Shown in pieces: positions 11,986-24,445 of a DNA stretch of 64,000 nt. A program made the translations under genes and the position numbers. The stretch's first letter is position 1. Every line of letters starts with the position of its first letter. The notes under the pieces were generated by a model. It saw only the letters and a program-made list of their open reading frames with translations. It made no database searches and was not told the DNA's origin. Origin of the DNA: Pseudocercospora fijiensis CIRAD86 (taxonomy: Eukaryota; Ascomycota; Dothideomycetes; Mycosphaerellales; Mycosphaerellaceae); contig NW_006921536.1 in assembly GCF_000340215.1 (NCBI RefSeq), positions 5,594,283 through 5,658,282 of the forward strand. The letters are read 5' to 3'.

Positions 11986-14900
11986 TTCTTTACGCTAGTC
12001 TAATACTCATCTAACAACTCGGTTATGTCCTTAAAGGATCCTTTAGCTTCCTACGAGTCCTATTTAGGTAAATAGCCTTACTACCTTAGGAGGTATTCCC
12101 TCTTGCCTTTCCTAGTCCGGTACTATAGGATACGTTCTATAGACTACAGTTCTTTACTATTAGCTAAGACTTCTTCTAACTTAGCAGGCGCTTTATCGCC
12201 TTCGCGTTAATAGTATAGCTTAAGGAGGGATACATAGAAGGTGTTATAGATAGTGTAATAGGGTAGAAGCTATAACTAGTAGGCCTATATACCCTTCGGT
12301 TCTCGAATGCGGAATAGGCTAATGTATCTTAGTGCGAGTTTGGGCCTTGTTTTGCTATCGGGTAATAGGTGTTTGCGGATGCGGAGGTTCTTTATACTAA
12401 GCATAACTATATCGCCTTGCTTAAAGGTTATTAGAAGGTAGTGTTTGTTATAGTAGGTCTTTTAGTACTCTTAAGCCTTTGTTAACTTCTCGGCTATCTT
12501 AGTATAGATTTCTCGTATCTTCTAAACCCTCTTAATAGCCGCTAGTGTCTTAGGTTGACCCGCTTCCCTTTCCTTACGCTCGGCCTCGAGCGATAGGGGG
12601 TCTTATAGCAGCGCAGGGTTGCTTCCTATTATAGCGAAATAAGGTAACACCTTAGTAGATAAGTAGACACTATTGTTGTATACAAATTCGGCTAGTTGTA
12701 GGAGATTGACCCAATCCTTAGGGTTCTCGTTAATATAGCTACGCAGGTACTGCTATAGGGTAGCATTCTATCTCTCTATTTAACCGTTAGTCTATAGATA
12801 GAAGGCTGTTAATAGCCGATGCTTCAGTCTCAGCTGTAGGCATATTTCGCTCTAATAGTACGATATAAATATCGAGCCCCTATCGGAGACTATCCCCTTA
12901 GGGGTTCCCTAATAGGTATAGAAGATGTTAGTCTACAGCGCCTTAGCTAGGTTAATAGCCGTCTAATCCTTTCGGGCAGGAATGTAACGAGCGCCCTTAG
13001 TAAACCGGTCTACGACAACTAGGATAGTATTATATATATCCTTGCTTCCCCTATACTTAGTAGGCGGAAGGCCTATAATAAAATCTATTATAAGCTTAGC
13101 AAATAGCTTCTTTAGAACAGGGAGTGAAGACAACTCGCTAAATAGTAAGTGCTTTAGTGCTTTGACTCGTTAATATACGGCATACGTGTTTACGTAGTCC
13201 TTTATATCCCGCTTACTATTTAGCTAGTAGTATGTGCGCGATAGTAGCTCGTACGACCTCTCTATGCTATAGTAACCGGCAAGCTCACTATTATAGTGTC
13301 GCTTAAGAAGTTCTTGTCGGATCGAATGTTTAGCGGGGACATAATATCTACCCTTAAACTTTAAATAACCTTTGTTATCGATCGACTAATTGTTACTCTT
13401 ACTAGATCGAGTCTTTCGCCTACTTATAAGCTTGTCTATACGTTTAGTAGCAAAGGCGTCCCTCTGCTAAGCCCGTAACAGCTTATCTATAAACGATTAA
13501 CTATCCCTATTTGCAAGGTTATTTAATAGCACCCTCGCTATTAAACGAGGTACGTATTATATATATCTAATAGCACTAGTAGCCGGATCAACTGCAGTAG
13601 TGCTATCGCTGTTACTATATATAGCGATGTCGACTAGGGAGTTATTATAACTTCTCCTATCTGTGTCCTTAATACGTACTGTTAATATAGTAAGAGCATT
13701 AATATGCTTTAAGCCGTCGCGGAGTCCGGTAAGCCGCTTATCCTACGCTTGCTTATTAACAACACGGGCTATAGCAATCTTATACTACAGGGTTAGAAAC
13801 AATGAATTGATAGATTGCTAAGTCCCGCTATCGTAATTAGGTCGCCTCGATAGGCTATTAGTAGGGTTGCTTACGCCTAGCCGATATAATATATTAAAAT
13901 CAAACCTAGCGAGGTAGATAGCCTATCTAGCCTGTCGACCTATAACTCTAGTAACCTTAGTAATGCTACGGAGGTTGTTATAGTCTGTATAGACCTATAT
14001 CGTATATTAAGCCCTATCGAGGTAATGCCTCTAATACTTAAAGGCCTCGATAATAGCTAAGAGCTCTTGCTCGTAGGTCTCGTAGCGACGCTTAGTATCG
14101 ATTATCTTCCTCGAGAAGAAGGTAATCGGGTGCTAGTAATAGTCATTATCTGATTGCTAAGACATAATAGCCGATATAGCGAACTGTGAAGCGTTAGTCT
14201 CAATTCGGATCTGCTTGTTTAGTACGAAATAGTATAACAAGGGGACTTTAGTAAAGCGCTACTTTAGACCGTCAAAAGCGGCTTGTGCTCTGTTAGTCTA
14301 TTTAAACTCTCTAGTCGGGTTAGCCTTGGTTTTAGTAAGCTCAGTTAGGGGCATTACGTATCGTAAATAGCCCTTAATAAAGCGACGATAGAAGTTAGCA
14401 AAACCTAGGAATAATTAAAGCTCCTTAATACTAGTAGGCGTTAGCTACTTAGTAATAGTCTTAATCCGGTTAGGATTAGCCTTGACACCCTTAGTTAATA
14501 CGAGGAAGCTAAGGAAGGACACCTCCTTAGTAGCAAAGGTGCATTTAGAAGGCTTGTAATACAGTCTATAGGCTCGTAGGCGATCGAGCACCTTGCGGAC
14601 TGTAGCCTAGTACTCCGTAATGTTAGGTAAGTGTATGTAAACTAGGATGTTATCTAGGTAAACTATACAGAGATAGTCTAATAGGCCCGAAAGGGCCCGA
14701 TTAATATAGGACTAGAATGTTGCGGGGGCGTTAGCTAGGCCGAATAGTATAACTAAGTACTCGAAATGGCTATAGCGAGTACGGAAGGCTGTTTTCTATT
14801 CGTTACCCTTACGAATACGGATACGATAGTACGCATCCTTAATATCTAGTGTAGTATAGAAGTAGGTACTAGAAAGGCGATCGAGGGTCTTGTTAATAAG

Positions 14901-17250
14901 AGGAAGTAGACAGCGATCTTTGATAGTAACAGCATTAAGCCTACGATAATCGATATAGAGGCGTAGGCTACTATCCTTCTTTAGTACGAACAGGATAGGG
15001 GCACTAGTAGGGCTGTTACTATACCGTATCCGGCTATTAGCTAGGTTTTCCTCTAGGTACTTACGTAACACAGCAAGCTCTCGTTTACTAAGGTTGTAGA
15101 GGGGTCTAAAAGGGACCTCTTTGCCCTCTATAATATTAATCTTATAATCCGTCTCTTTAAACATAGGCAATGTCGATACTAAGTAGTGTTTAAACACATT
15201 AATATAGGTCTCTCGAATAGGTTCTAGTATACGCTTAAGCTGTTTAGGATCTATACTATTAGGGGGCACTAGTTCATCGTTATTACTACCGAGCAGGTCG
15301 GCAGTTAGATTAGCGGAGGCGGGAGTTAGGTTGCCAATAAATAGGACCCTAATATTATTAGGACACTCGCTAATGTCGATGTGTTTAATGTCCTCTTTCC
15401 TAGCGATTCTAAATCGCTATTGTTAACTGCCCAAGTCTATAACTATAGTACAGTACTTAAGAACAGGGTTGCTAATAATAATGTTAGATAGGAGGCTATC
15501 TATGTCTACTACGTAGGCAGTAAAGTTTAGTAGGCGTTTATTGCCGAGGTCGTCTCTTAGGGCTATATAGACATAGTAGGCTCCGTAGGTCAAGTGCCGA
15601 GCGTTATTAAACCAAGCAAGGGTTAGTAGGTTAGTCCTAGGCAGTTGTCGAAGGTCTAATTGCTTAGCTAGGCGATAGCTAATAAGGGCACTAACTGAAT
15701 TTCCTAGATCTAGTATAACCTTAGTCTTATAGTTAGTTCTATGCGTATCCGATACGAGACAGGTGCGTATAATAGCTAGCACAATGTCGATAGTCTTACG
15801 CCGTACAAGGCTAACAGTTAGTGCGGCGCTTATTCTTTTTTCGAAGGTTGGCCTATAGGGATAGCGTTAGCTACTAAAAGGTGCTTTCGGTGCTTAGCGG
15901 CAGTACGGTCGATTCGGGCCTAGTTTTTAGGTTTGTCGCATTAGCCTAGTAGATAGCTAGTGCTATCACAATTAAAGCACTTTAGTCCGGTTAGGGGATT
16001 GCTATAGCTATTGCCGCTATTGTTAGCCGAGCGATTAGTACTATAGGGATACGAGCCCCTTCTACGGCCCCTATTACGGCCTCCTCTATATAGCCGTCGG
16101 CTACGGCTTCTCCTACGGTCGTTGTTGTTGCTACCTCTATTGTTAGTACTAGTGTTGTTCTAATGCAAACCTTAATTATTGCCTCCTCGGCTACGATAGG
16201 TAGATAGTCGTATCTTAGATTCTAACCGTTGCTACAGCTATACTACACGCTCTGCAGTTTCCACTTCAATTATAAATTGAATTCGTATAAGATTAGCCTG
16301 TTCGAATACACGGCGGCGGTCTAATTCAAGGACAAGCTCCTACCTTAATTTAGGGCGTATTTCGGAGATCTATATAGAATCGGTTTTAACCGGAAGGTTA
16401 TCTTCGAGGGTCTTTAAATAGGCTTCAAATAAGCGAGCCGATTAATTAGTCTTTTGTTTAGCTCGAAGGTACTAGTCCTAAGCGTATTGTTGCCTTAGTA
16501 TAGGGTTTCTAAGGGTGTCTAGTATAATAGTTTTATAGGTTTGCTACTAAATAGCGGTCTGATCGGTAAGGGAGTCAAAGTGGTCGTCCTAGGTGCGTTT
16601 TAGGTTACTATTAATATATTGTATAGCATAGACGACTAGCGAATAGTCGTCTAGCAGGGCCCTTAGTGCATTTCGTTAGTTAAGCTTACAGTTACGAATG
16701 TAGTCGTTATATTGCTTTCGACTAGAGCTATTAAACACGGTATAGTCCTTAAGTTTAGCATCCTTCTTCTAGACTAGGACTAATAGTAAGGAAGGCCCTG
16801 CTATCGGCTTAGTGTTGGTTGTTAGGGCCTCCTAAAGGCGGCGAATTTCGAGGAGGTTATCCTTTAGCTATTGTTCTTAACGTAGGGCAGTAAGCCTGTT
16901 TTAGGTAGCTTCTTAGAGTCTCCCTACTAGTTAGGGCCTAAAGGCTAGTTAGCTATATCGACGGTTAACAATATTATTAAGAATGTCGTCGATAGGCAAT
17001 TCTAGGTCGTTACCTAGAATTATAGGTTCTTCTTTAACAGGCTCTCCGGTAGGCTCTTTAGTAGGAGGCACTTTAGCTAGCACTTTAGCGGGAACTGTGC
17101 TACTAGCGTTGTTATTGCTAGCGCTGCTAGCGGCAGCACGGTTGTTGTTGCTTCGTAATAAGCCGGCTATTATTGTAATAGGGGGTAACACTAATAATGT
17201 ATTATTAGCCCCTAAGATGCGGATGTAGCGGAATTAGTAGATATTAGTCT
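11986..17250 (-). pseudogene. gypsy-1 copy D gag-pol remnant
   Basis: Chromodomain about 12005-12200, integrase about 12650-13410, RNase H about 13850-14290, reverse transcriptase about 14330-15270, protease about 15423-15810, CCHC knuckle about 15940-16000, gag about 16010-17250. The RT fragment 14796-15269 reads cleanly through the segments P-I-L-F-V-L-K-K, D-Y-R-R-L-N and LDIKDAYYRIRI, typical of Ty3/gypsy RT fingers and palm. The protease fragment 15423-15782 carries D-L-G-N-S at the place where a D-S/T-G active site is expected. The gag leader (16949-17191) is Pro/Asn/Ala/Glu-rich and ends in LPIDDILNNIVNRRY. Remaining stops are TAG or TAA, so the copy is inactive. Confidence 0.92.
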
Positions 17251-17448
17251 AGTACGATTGACTTAGTGTAATAGGCCGTATAGAAGGCCTTGCTTAACGA
17301 TTAGTACGGTTGTTTCGATAGAATAGTACGTGTAGGTCCCGTTCTTCGGGCGCAATATAGTTAGATTAGTCTTATTCGTAGCTATACCGCTAAAAGCTTA
17401 AAATAAGGACTATCTAGCTACTGCCCTTAAAGGGTAGATCGAATACTA

Positions 17449-17644
17449 TATAAGAAGGGTATATTAGTAGGTAGATAGGGTGGTGGTAGGTACGAGTAGT
17501 ATTCGATAAGGATCTAGAAGGAGAGGGAGGAAGGTAGGAGAGTTAGCCTAACGCTAAGCGCTAAGCCCTGCCTAAGGCATCGAGACCCTAGCTTCACTCG
17601 GCCTAGTTACATACCAATCACGTGTAGCCTCTTTGGCCCTAACA
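17449..17644 (-). repeat. 5' LTR of gypsy-1 copy D (196 bp)
   Basis: Plus-strand ends are tataagaaggg and ccctaaca, retaining the terminal CA. It contains tagtattcgat at 17497-17507. The inverse, atcgaatacta, lies directly outside the LTR at 17438-17448, the candidate primer-binding site on the minus strand. Confidence 0.94.
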
Positions 17645-17649
17645 TTCTA

Positions 17650-20600
17650 ATAGGCTAATCTAATACGTATTTAATTTATAGTCGAAGTAGAAATAGCTAA
17701 ACGGGCTATTTAGCTCTAATAACGACTAGAATCGAGGATCCGACTAGCTAGTACTAACCGTAGCACCCGTAGCCGCGGAGGAAACTAAGGTTCCTACTAA
17801 AACAATAGTGCTAACAATAGGAACAGTAATAATAACCGTAGAAGAGGCCGTAGCCGACGGCTATATAGAGGAGGCCGTAATAGGGGCCGTAGAAGGGGCT
17901 TGTATCCTTATAACGCTAACCGCTCGACTAGCAACAATAGCTATAGCAATGTTCTAACCGGATTGAAGTGCTTTAACTGTAATAGTACTAGCTACCTGCT
18001 AGGCTAATGCGACAAACCTAAGGACTAGGCCCGAATCGACCGTGCTACCGCTAAGTACTAAAAGCACCTCTTAGTAGCTAACGCTACCCCTATAGGCTAA
18101 CCTTCGAAAAAAGAATAAGCGCCGTACTAACTATTAGCCTTATGCGGCGTAAGACTATTAACATTGTGCTAGCTATTATACGTATCTATCTCGTATCGGA
18201 CTCGTATAGTACTAACTATAAGACTAAGGTTATACTAGATCTAGGGAATTCAGTTAGTGCCCTTATTAGCTATCGCCTAGCTAAGCAATTAGACCTTCGA
18301 CAATTGCCTAGGACTAACCTACTAACCCTTGCTTAGTTTAATAACGCTCGGCACTTAACCTATAGGGCCTACTATGTTCTAATAGTTTTAAAGGACGACC
18401 TCGGAAATAAACGCCTACTAGACTTTACTGCCTACGTAGTAGATATAGACAACCTATATAGAGGAGCTACTATTGTTATTAGCAACCCTATTCTTAAGCA
18501 CTATACTATCGCTATAGACTTAGGCAGTTAATAATAGCGATTTAGGATCGCTAGGAAAGAGGACATTAAATACATTAATATTAGCGAGTGCCCTAATAAT
18601 ATTAGGGTCCTATTTATTAGCAACCTAACCCTAGCTAATCCGACTACCGACCTACTCGGTAGTAATAACGAAGAACCTATACCCCCTAACGGTATAGACC
18701 CTAATTAGCTTGCTCGTATACTAGAGCCTATTCGAGAGACCTATATTAATGTATTTAAACACTACCTAGCATCGACATTGCCTATATTCAAAGAGACAGA
18801 TTATAAGATTAATATTATAGAGGGCAAGGAGGTCCCTTTTAGTCCCCTCTACAACCTTAGTAAACGAGAGCTTGCTATACTACGTAAGTACCTAGAGGAA
18901 AACCTAGCTAATAGCTGTATTCGGTATAGTAACAGCCCTACTAGTGTACCTATCCTATTCGTACTAAAGAAGGATAGTAGCCTGCGTTTATACGTTAATT
19001 ACCGTAGACTTAACGCTGTTACTATTAAAGACCGCTATCTACTTCCGCTTATTAATAAGACCCTCGACCGCCTTTCTAGCGCCTACTTTTATACTATACT
19101 AGATATTAAAGATGCCTACTACCGCATCCGCATTCGTAAGGGCGACGAATAGAAAACAGCCTTCTGTACCCGTTATAGCTATTTCGAATACTTAGTTATA
19201 CTATTTAGGCTAGCTAACGCCCCTATAACATTCTAGTCCTATATTAATCGGGCCCTTTTAGGCCTATTAGACTATCTCTGTATAGTTTACCTAGATAACA
19301 TCCTAGTTTATACCTATTTACCTAATATTGCAGAATATTAGGCTATAGTATATAAGGTGCTCGACCGCCTACGAGCCTATAGACTATACTACAAACCTTC
19401 TAAATACACCTTCGCTACTAAGGAGGTAGCCTTCCTTAGCTTCCTCGTATTAATAGAGGGTGTTAAGGCTAATCCTAATCGGATTTAGACTATTACGGAG
19501 TAGCTAATACCTACTAGTATTAAGGAGCTTTAATTATTCCTCGGCTTCGCTAATTTCTATCGTCGCTTTATTAAGGGCTATTTACGGCATATAATGCCCC
19601 TTACTAAGCTTACTAAAACCAAGGCTAACCTAACTAGAGAGTTTAAATAGACTAATAGAGTACAAGCCGCTTTTAACGGTTTAAAGAAGCGATTTACTAA
19701 AGTCCCCCTATTATACTACTTCGTACTAAGCAAACTAATTCGTATTAAAACTAACGCTTCCTAGTTCGCTGTATTAGCTATTATGTTATAGCAGGCTAGT
19801 AATACCTACTAGCATCTAATTGCCTTCTTCTTACGAAAGATAATCGATATAGAGCGTCGCTACGAGACCTATAAGCAAGAGTTGCTAGCTATTATCGAGG
19901 CCTTTAAGTATTAGAGGCACTACCTCGATAGGGCTTAATATACAATATAGGTCTATATAGACTGTAACAACCTCCGTAGCATTACTAAGGTTACTAGGGT
20001 TATAGGTCGATAGGCTAGATAGGCCGTCTACCTCGCCGGGTTTAATTTTAATATATTATATTAGCTAGGCGTAAGTAACCCTACTAATAGCCTATCGAGG
20101 CGACCTAATTACGATAGCGAGGCCTAACATATTAATTCTTTGTTTCTAACCCTATAGTATAAGATTGCTATAGACCTTGCTATAAAGCAAGCGTAGGATA
20201 AGCAGACTTCCGGACCCCGCGGCGATAACAAATACTATAGCGGAGTTATCGTTCTTCTAGTACGCGTTAGAAAGGGCGTAGATCGCTCGAGCTATAATAA
20301 CTCGATTAAGGACATTGCTATCTATAGTAATAGTCTATATAGCGATAGTACTATAGAAGAGGTTATAGTAGTTCCGGCTACTAGTACTATTAGATATATA
20401 TAATACGTACCTCGTTTAATAGCGAGGGTGCTATTAAATAACCTTGCAAATAGGGATAGTTAATCGTTTATAGATAAGCTATTACGGGCTTAGTAGAGGG
20501 ACGCCTTTGCTATTAAACGTATTAATAGGCTTGTAAGTAGGCGAACGACTCGATCTAGTAAGAGTAATTAGTCGATCGACGACAAAGGTTACTTAAAGTT

Positions 20601-22010
20601 TAAGGGCAGATACTATGTCCCCGCTAAACAATCGATTAGATAAGAGCTTTTAAAGAGGTATTATAATAGTAAGCTCGCTAGTTACTATAGTATAGAGAGG
20701 TCGTACGAGCTGCTATTGCGTACATACTACTAGCTAAATAGTAAGCGGTATATAAAAGAATATATACAGACCTATATAGTATACTAGCGTATTAAAGCAC
20801 CTAAGCACTTGCTATTCGGCGAGTTGTCTTTACTCCCTGTTCTAAAGAAACCATTTGTAGAGCTTATAATAGACTTTATTATAGGCCTTCTACCTACTAA
20901 GCGTAGGGGTAGTAAGGACGTATACGATGCTATCCTTGTTATAGTAGATCGGTTTACTAAAGGCGCTCGTTACATCCCTACTCGGAAGGATTAGACTACT
21001 ATTAATATAGCTAAAGCCCTATAGAGCAACATCTTCTATAGCTATTAGAGAACCCCTAAGGGGATAGTTTCTAACCGGGGCTCGACATTTATATCTTACT
21101 ATTAGAGTGAGATATGCCTATAGCTAAGACTTAAGCATCGGCTATCTATAGCCTTCTATCTATAAACAGATAGCTAAACCGAGAGGCAAAATGCTACCCT
21201 ATAGTAGTACCTCCGCAGTTATATTAACGAGAACCCTAACGACTAGGTTAACCTCCTATAACTAGCTGAATTCGTATACAATAACAGTATCTACTTATTA
21301 ACTAAGGTATTACTATATATAGCTATAATAGGCTAGAACGCTATAATGCTACAAGACCCCCTATCGCTCGAGGCCGAGCGTAAGGAAAGGGAAGCGCGTT
21401 AAGCCCCTAAAACACTAGCGGCTATCGAGAGGGTCTAAAAGATGCGAGAAATTCACGCTAAGATAGCTAATAAGCTAACAAAGGCTTAAGAATACTAAAA
21501 GACCTACTACGATAAGCACTATACGCTAATAACCTTTAAGTAAGGCGATATAGTTATACTAAGTACTAAGAACCCCCGTATCCGTAAACACCTATCGCCT
21601 AATAGCAAAACACGCCCTAAACTAGCACTACGGTTTATTAGCCCCTTCCGAATCCGAGAACCGAAGGGCAATAGCTAGGCCTATTAGTTATAGCTCCTAC
21701 TATACTATACTATCTATAATACCTTCTATATCTCCCTCCTTAAACTATACTACTACCGCGGAGACTCTAATAAAGAAACCCCTACTAAACATAAAGAGAT
21801 ACTAGCTAACGGTAAAGAGCTATAGTCTATAGAACGTATCCTAAAGCACCGAACTAGGTAGGGCAAGAAGGAATACCTATTAAAGTAGCAAGGCTATTTA
21901 CCTAAATAGGACTCGTAGGAAGCTAAAGCCTCTTTTAAAGACATAACTAAGTTGTTAGATAAGTATTAGACTAGTATAAAGAACAAGAAGAAGGCTAGGG
22001 GCCTATAATG
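17650..22010 (+). pseudogene. gypsy-1 copy C gag (C-terminal) and pol remnant
   Basis: CCHC knuckle about 17965-18030, with K-C-F-N-C-N and C-D-K-P-K-D still readable. Protease about 18142-18530. RT about 18730-19650, with a 124-codon open fragment at 18778-19152 covering the LDIKDAYYRI block. RNase H about 19690-20110. Integrase about 20590-21340, with a 61-codon open fragment at 20809-20994 covering the first catalytic Asp region (I-I-D-F-I-I-G-L-L and IVDRFTKGARY). Chromodomain about 21830-22000. Stops elsewhere are TAG or TAA from RIP. Confidence 0.91.
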
Positions 22011-23297
22011 TTACTAGAAGGCCTAGGATTAATACTACCCCTAGGGTGCTATTAGCTAACTAATTAGAGGCAAGCAATTGTTAGTAACGAAGGATAATAA
22101 AACTACACTACTATAGTAGATACGCACCGAGCGTTAACAAACGCGCTATAACTATTAACTAATCGCTTGCTCTTTTAAGGAATCTACCTCTTTACTAGCG
22201 TACCCTATAAGACCCTCCTCTTAGCGCCCCTTTTATTTCTACGTCCTATCGAGGCTCTAAGGCCTAGGCGGTCGGTAGAGGCGGTGCGTACGCGTAGGCG
22301 AATAGTGTTAGTAATAATAATAATAACGACGGCGTTACGCTTATACTAAAGGGCGACACGGCCGGCGCGGCTATATTAGTAACGGTATTGCGGAGTGTAT
22401 TATTTGTCGAAGAAAGAAATCGGAAGCAAGGTAAAGTTAGCGCTAAGACGACTAGCGCCGCTATTGTTAATATTGCCTGCTCGCTACTATTACTAACCTT
22501 ACTTATTGTCGCTATATCTACTAAAACAACCTTACCTACGCTACGAGCCTAAAGCACTATACTAACTAAGTTAAAAGATTAAACCTATTAAAGGTTTAAT
22601 TAAAACTTTAACTAAGTTAAAAGATTAACGCTTAGAAGATTAAGTAAGCTAACTAAGGGCAAAAATATAGAGCTAAGCTAGCCGGGGTCGATCTTATAGA
22701 TAATAGGTTACTCCTCGATCTTTCCGACCCTTTAAGCGAAGCGAACCTTAACTATTATACTTATAATAGCCTTTACCTATAGAAACTAGACGAACTGCGT
22801 TTTTGAAAAGATAAGATAAGATTAACAGTTAAAGGCTGCTAAACCTAACTAATTAGGGCTAGTAAAACTACGATAGTAAATAATAGTCCTCGTAATAATA
22901 AGAACGAACCCTCGGAAGCGGACAACCCTCGGAAGCGGACATTTCTAGGTCTTTTAGAGTAGACGTAAAGAACTCGGAACGACATTACTTAGAGCGGAGG
23001 CAGTGCTATAATACCTCGTACGTCTACCTATTATAGTAGGGAAGACGCGCTCGTATTATAATTAGTCGATAGTCCTTAATTCTCGTAGTTATATATTACT
23101 TTATTATATATAAGGATAGCGCAGTTAGAGTTAGATATTATATAGGAAGGTAAGGTTTAACATAGTTATATAATTAGGTAGTTAAGTATTTAATTTAGCG
23201 CGGGCTAAGCAGCTTATTAGACTTGCTAAGTTAGTAGCAATAGAGGTCGTAGAATATAGACAGGCTACGAGGGCGCGGCCTTTAGAAGGGGAGCGTA
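22011..23297 (+). other. gypsy-1 copy C 3' noncoding region
   Basis: Homologous to 4925-6159, including the doubled ccctcggaagcggac unit near 22910-22940. It ends in the purine tract tagaaggggagcgta just before the LTR. No gene seen. Confidence 0.65.
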
Positions 23298-23494
23298 TAT
23301 TAGGGCTAAAGAGGCTACACGTAATTAGCATATAACTAGGCTAAGTAAAGCTAGGGTCTTAGTGCCTTAGGTAGGGCTTAGCGCTTAGCGTTAGGCTAAC
23401 TAGCCTGCCTTCCTCCTTCTCCTCCTAGATCTCTATCGAATACTACTTATACCTACTACTACCCTATCTACCTACTAATATAACCCCTATTATA
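23298..23494 (+). repeat. 3' LTR of gypsy-1 copy C (197 bp)
   Basis: Same length and same ...CCCTATTATA terminus as the 5' LTR at 9245-9441. It is followed by the duplication ctatt and then by the interrupted 3' region of copy B. Confidence 0.93.
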
Positions 23495-24445
23495 CTATTA
23501 TTAATATTACCTACTCGCTACTATTGCTAACCTTACTTATTATCGCTACTATACCTATAAAAACAATCTTACCTATACTACGCTAACTAAGTTAAAAGAT
23601 TAAGCGACTAATAGACTAACTAAGGGCAAAAATATAGAGCTAAGCTAGCTAGGGTCGATCTTGCGGATAATAGGTTACTCCTCGATCTTTCCGATCCTTT
23701 AAGCGAGGCGAACCTTAACTATTACACTTATAATAGCCTTTACTTATAGAAACTAGACGAACTGCGTTTTTGAAAATAAGATTAATAATTAAAGGCTGCT
23801 AAACCTAACTAATTAGGGCTAGCGAAACTACGATAGTAAATAATAGCCCTTGTAATAATAAGAACAACCCTTAGAAGCAGACATTTCTAGGTCTTTTAGA
23901 GTAGACGTAAAGAACTTAGAACGACATTACTTAGAACGGAGGCAGTGCTACAATACCTCGTACGTCTACCTATTATAGTAGGGAAGACGCGCCCGTATTA
24001 TAATTAGTCGATAGCCCTTAATTCTTATAAATATATATTACTTTATTATATACAAGGATAGCGTAGTTAGAGTTAAGCATTATATTACGTTAGAAGGTAA
24101 GGTTTAATATAGTTATATAATTAGGTAGTTAAGTGTTTAATTTAGCGCGAGCTAAGCAGCTTATTAGACTTACTAAGTTAGTAGTAATAGAGGTCGAGAT
24201 TAGAATATAGATAGGCTACGAGGGCGCGGCCTTTAGAAGGGAAGCGTATATTAGGGCTAAAGAGGCTATACGTAATTAGTATATAACTAGGCTAAGTAAA
24301 GCTAGGGTCTTAGTACCTTAGGCAGGGCTTAGCGCTTAGCGTTAGGCTAACTAGCCTACCTTCCTCCTTCTCCTCCTAGATCTCTATCGAATACTACTTG
24401 TATCTACTACTACCCTATCTACCTACTAATATAACCCTTCTTATA
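23495..24445 (+). mobile_element. gypsy-1 copy B, final part (3' region and 3' LTR)
   Basis: After the second ctatt the 3' noncoding region of copy B continues from where it stopped at 9244, with the same attaatattacc motif seen in copies A and C. It ends in a 197 bp LTR at 24249-24445. The next five bases, ttagc (24446-24450), would be the right target duplication of copy B; its partner is off the window. Confidence 0.9.
24249..24445 (+). repeat. 3' LTR of gypsy-1 copy B (197 bp)
   Basis: Starts tattagggc after the purine tract and ends cccttcttata. It marks the right edge of the nested gypsy-1 stack. Confidence 0.92.

Larger units (their letters stand above)
10574..17644 (-). mobile_element. 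gypsy-1 copy D, full length, minus strand, nested in copy C
   Basis: A complete 7,071 bp element flanked by the 5-base duplication ttcta (10569-10573 and 17645-17649). It has 196 bp LTRs at both ends (10574-10769 and 17449-17644). Minus-strand order from the right: 5' LTR, primer site, gag, PR, RT, RNase H, integrase, chromodomain, 3' region, polypurine tract, 3' LTR. It is inserted into the gag of copy C. It is the least degraded gypsy-1 copy here, with the longest stop-free stretches (157 codons in RT, 119 in PR), so probably the youngest. The two LTRs differ at about ten positions, all C/T or G/A transitions, as expected from RIP rather than ordinary drift. Confidence 0.95.
17645..23494 (+). 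mobile_element. gypsy-1 copy C, right part (gag C-terminus to 3' LTR)
   Basis: Resumes after the target duplication ttcta (17645-17649) exactly where copy C stopped at 10573, in the same gag segment seen uninterrupted at about 543-560 of copy A. It continues through zinc knuckle, protease, RT, RNase H, integrase, chromodomain and 3' region to its 3' LTR. The right target duplication ctatt is at 23495-23499. Confidence 0.94.
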
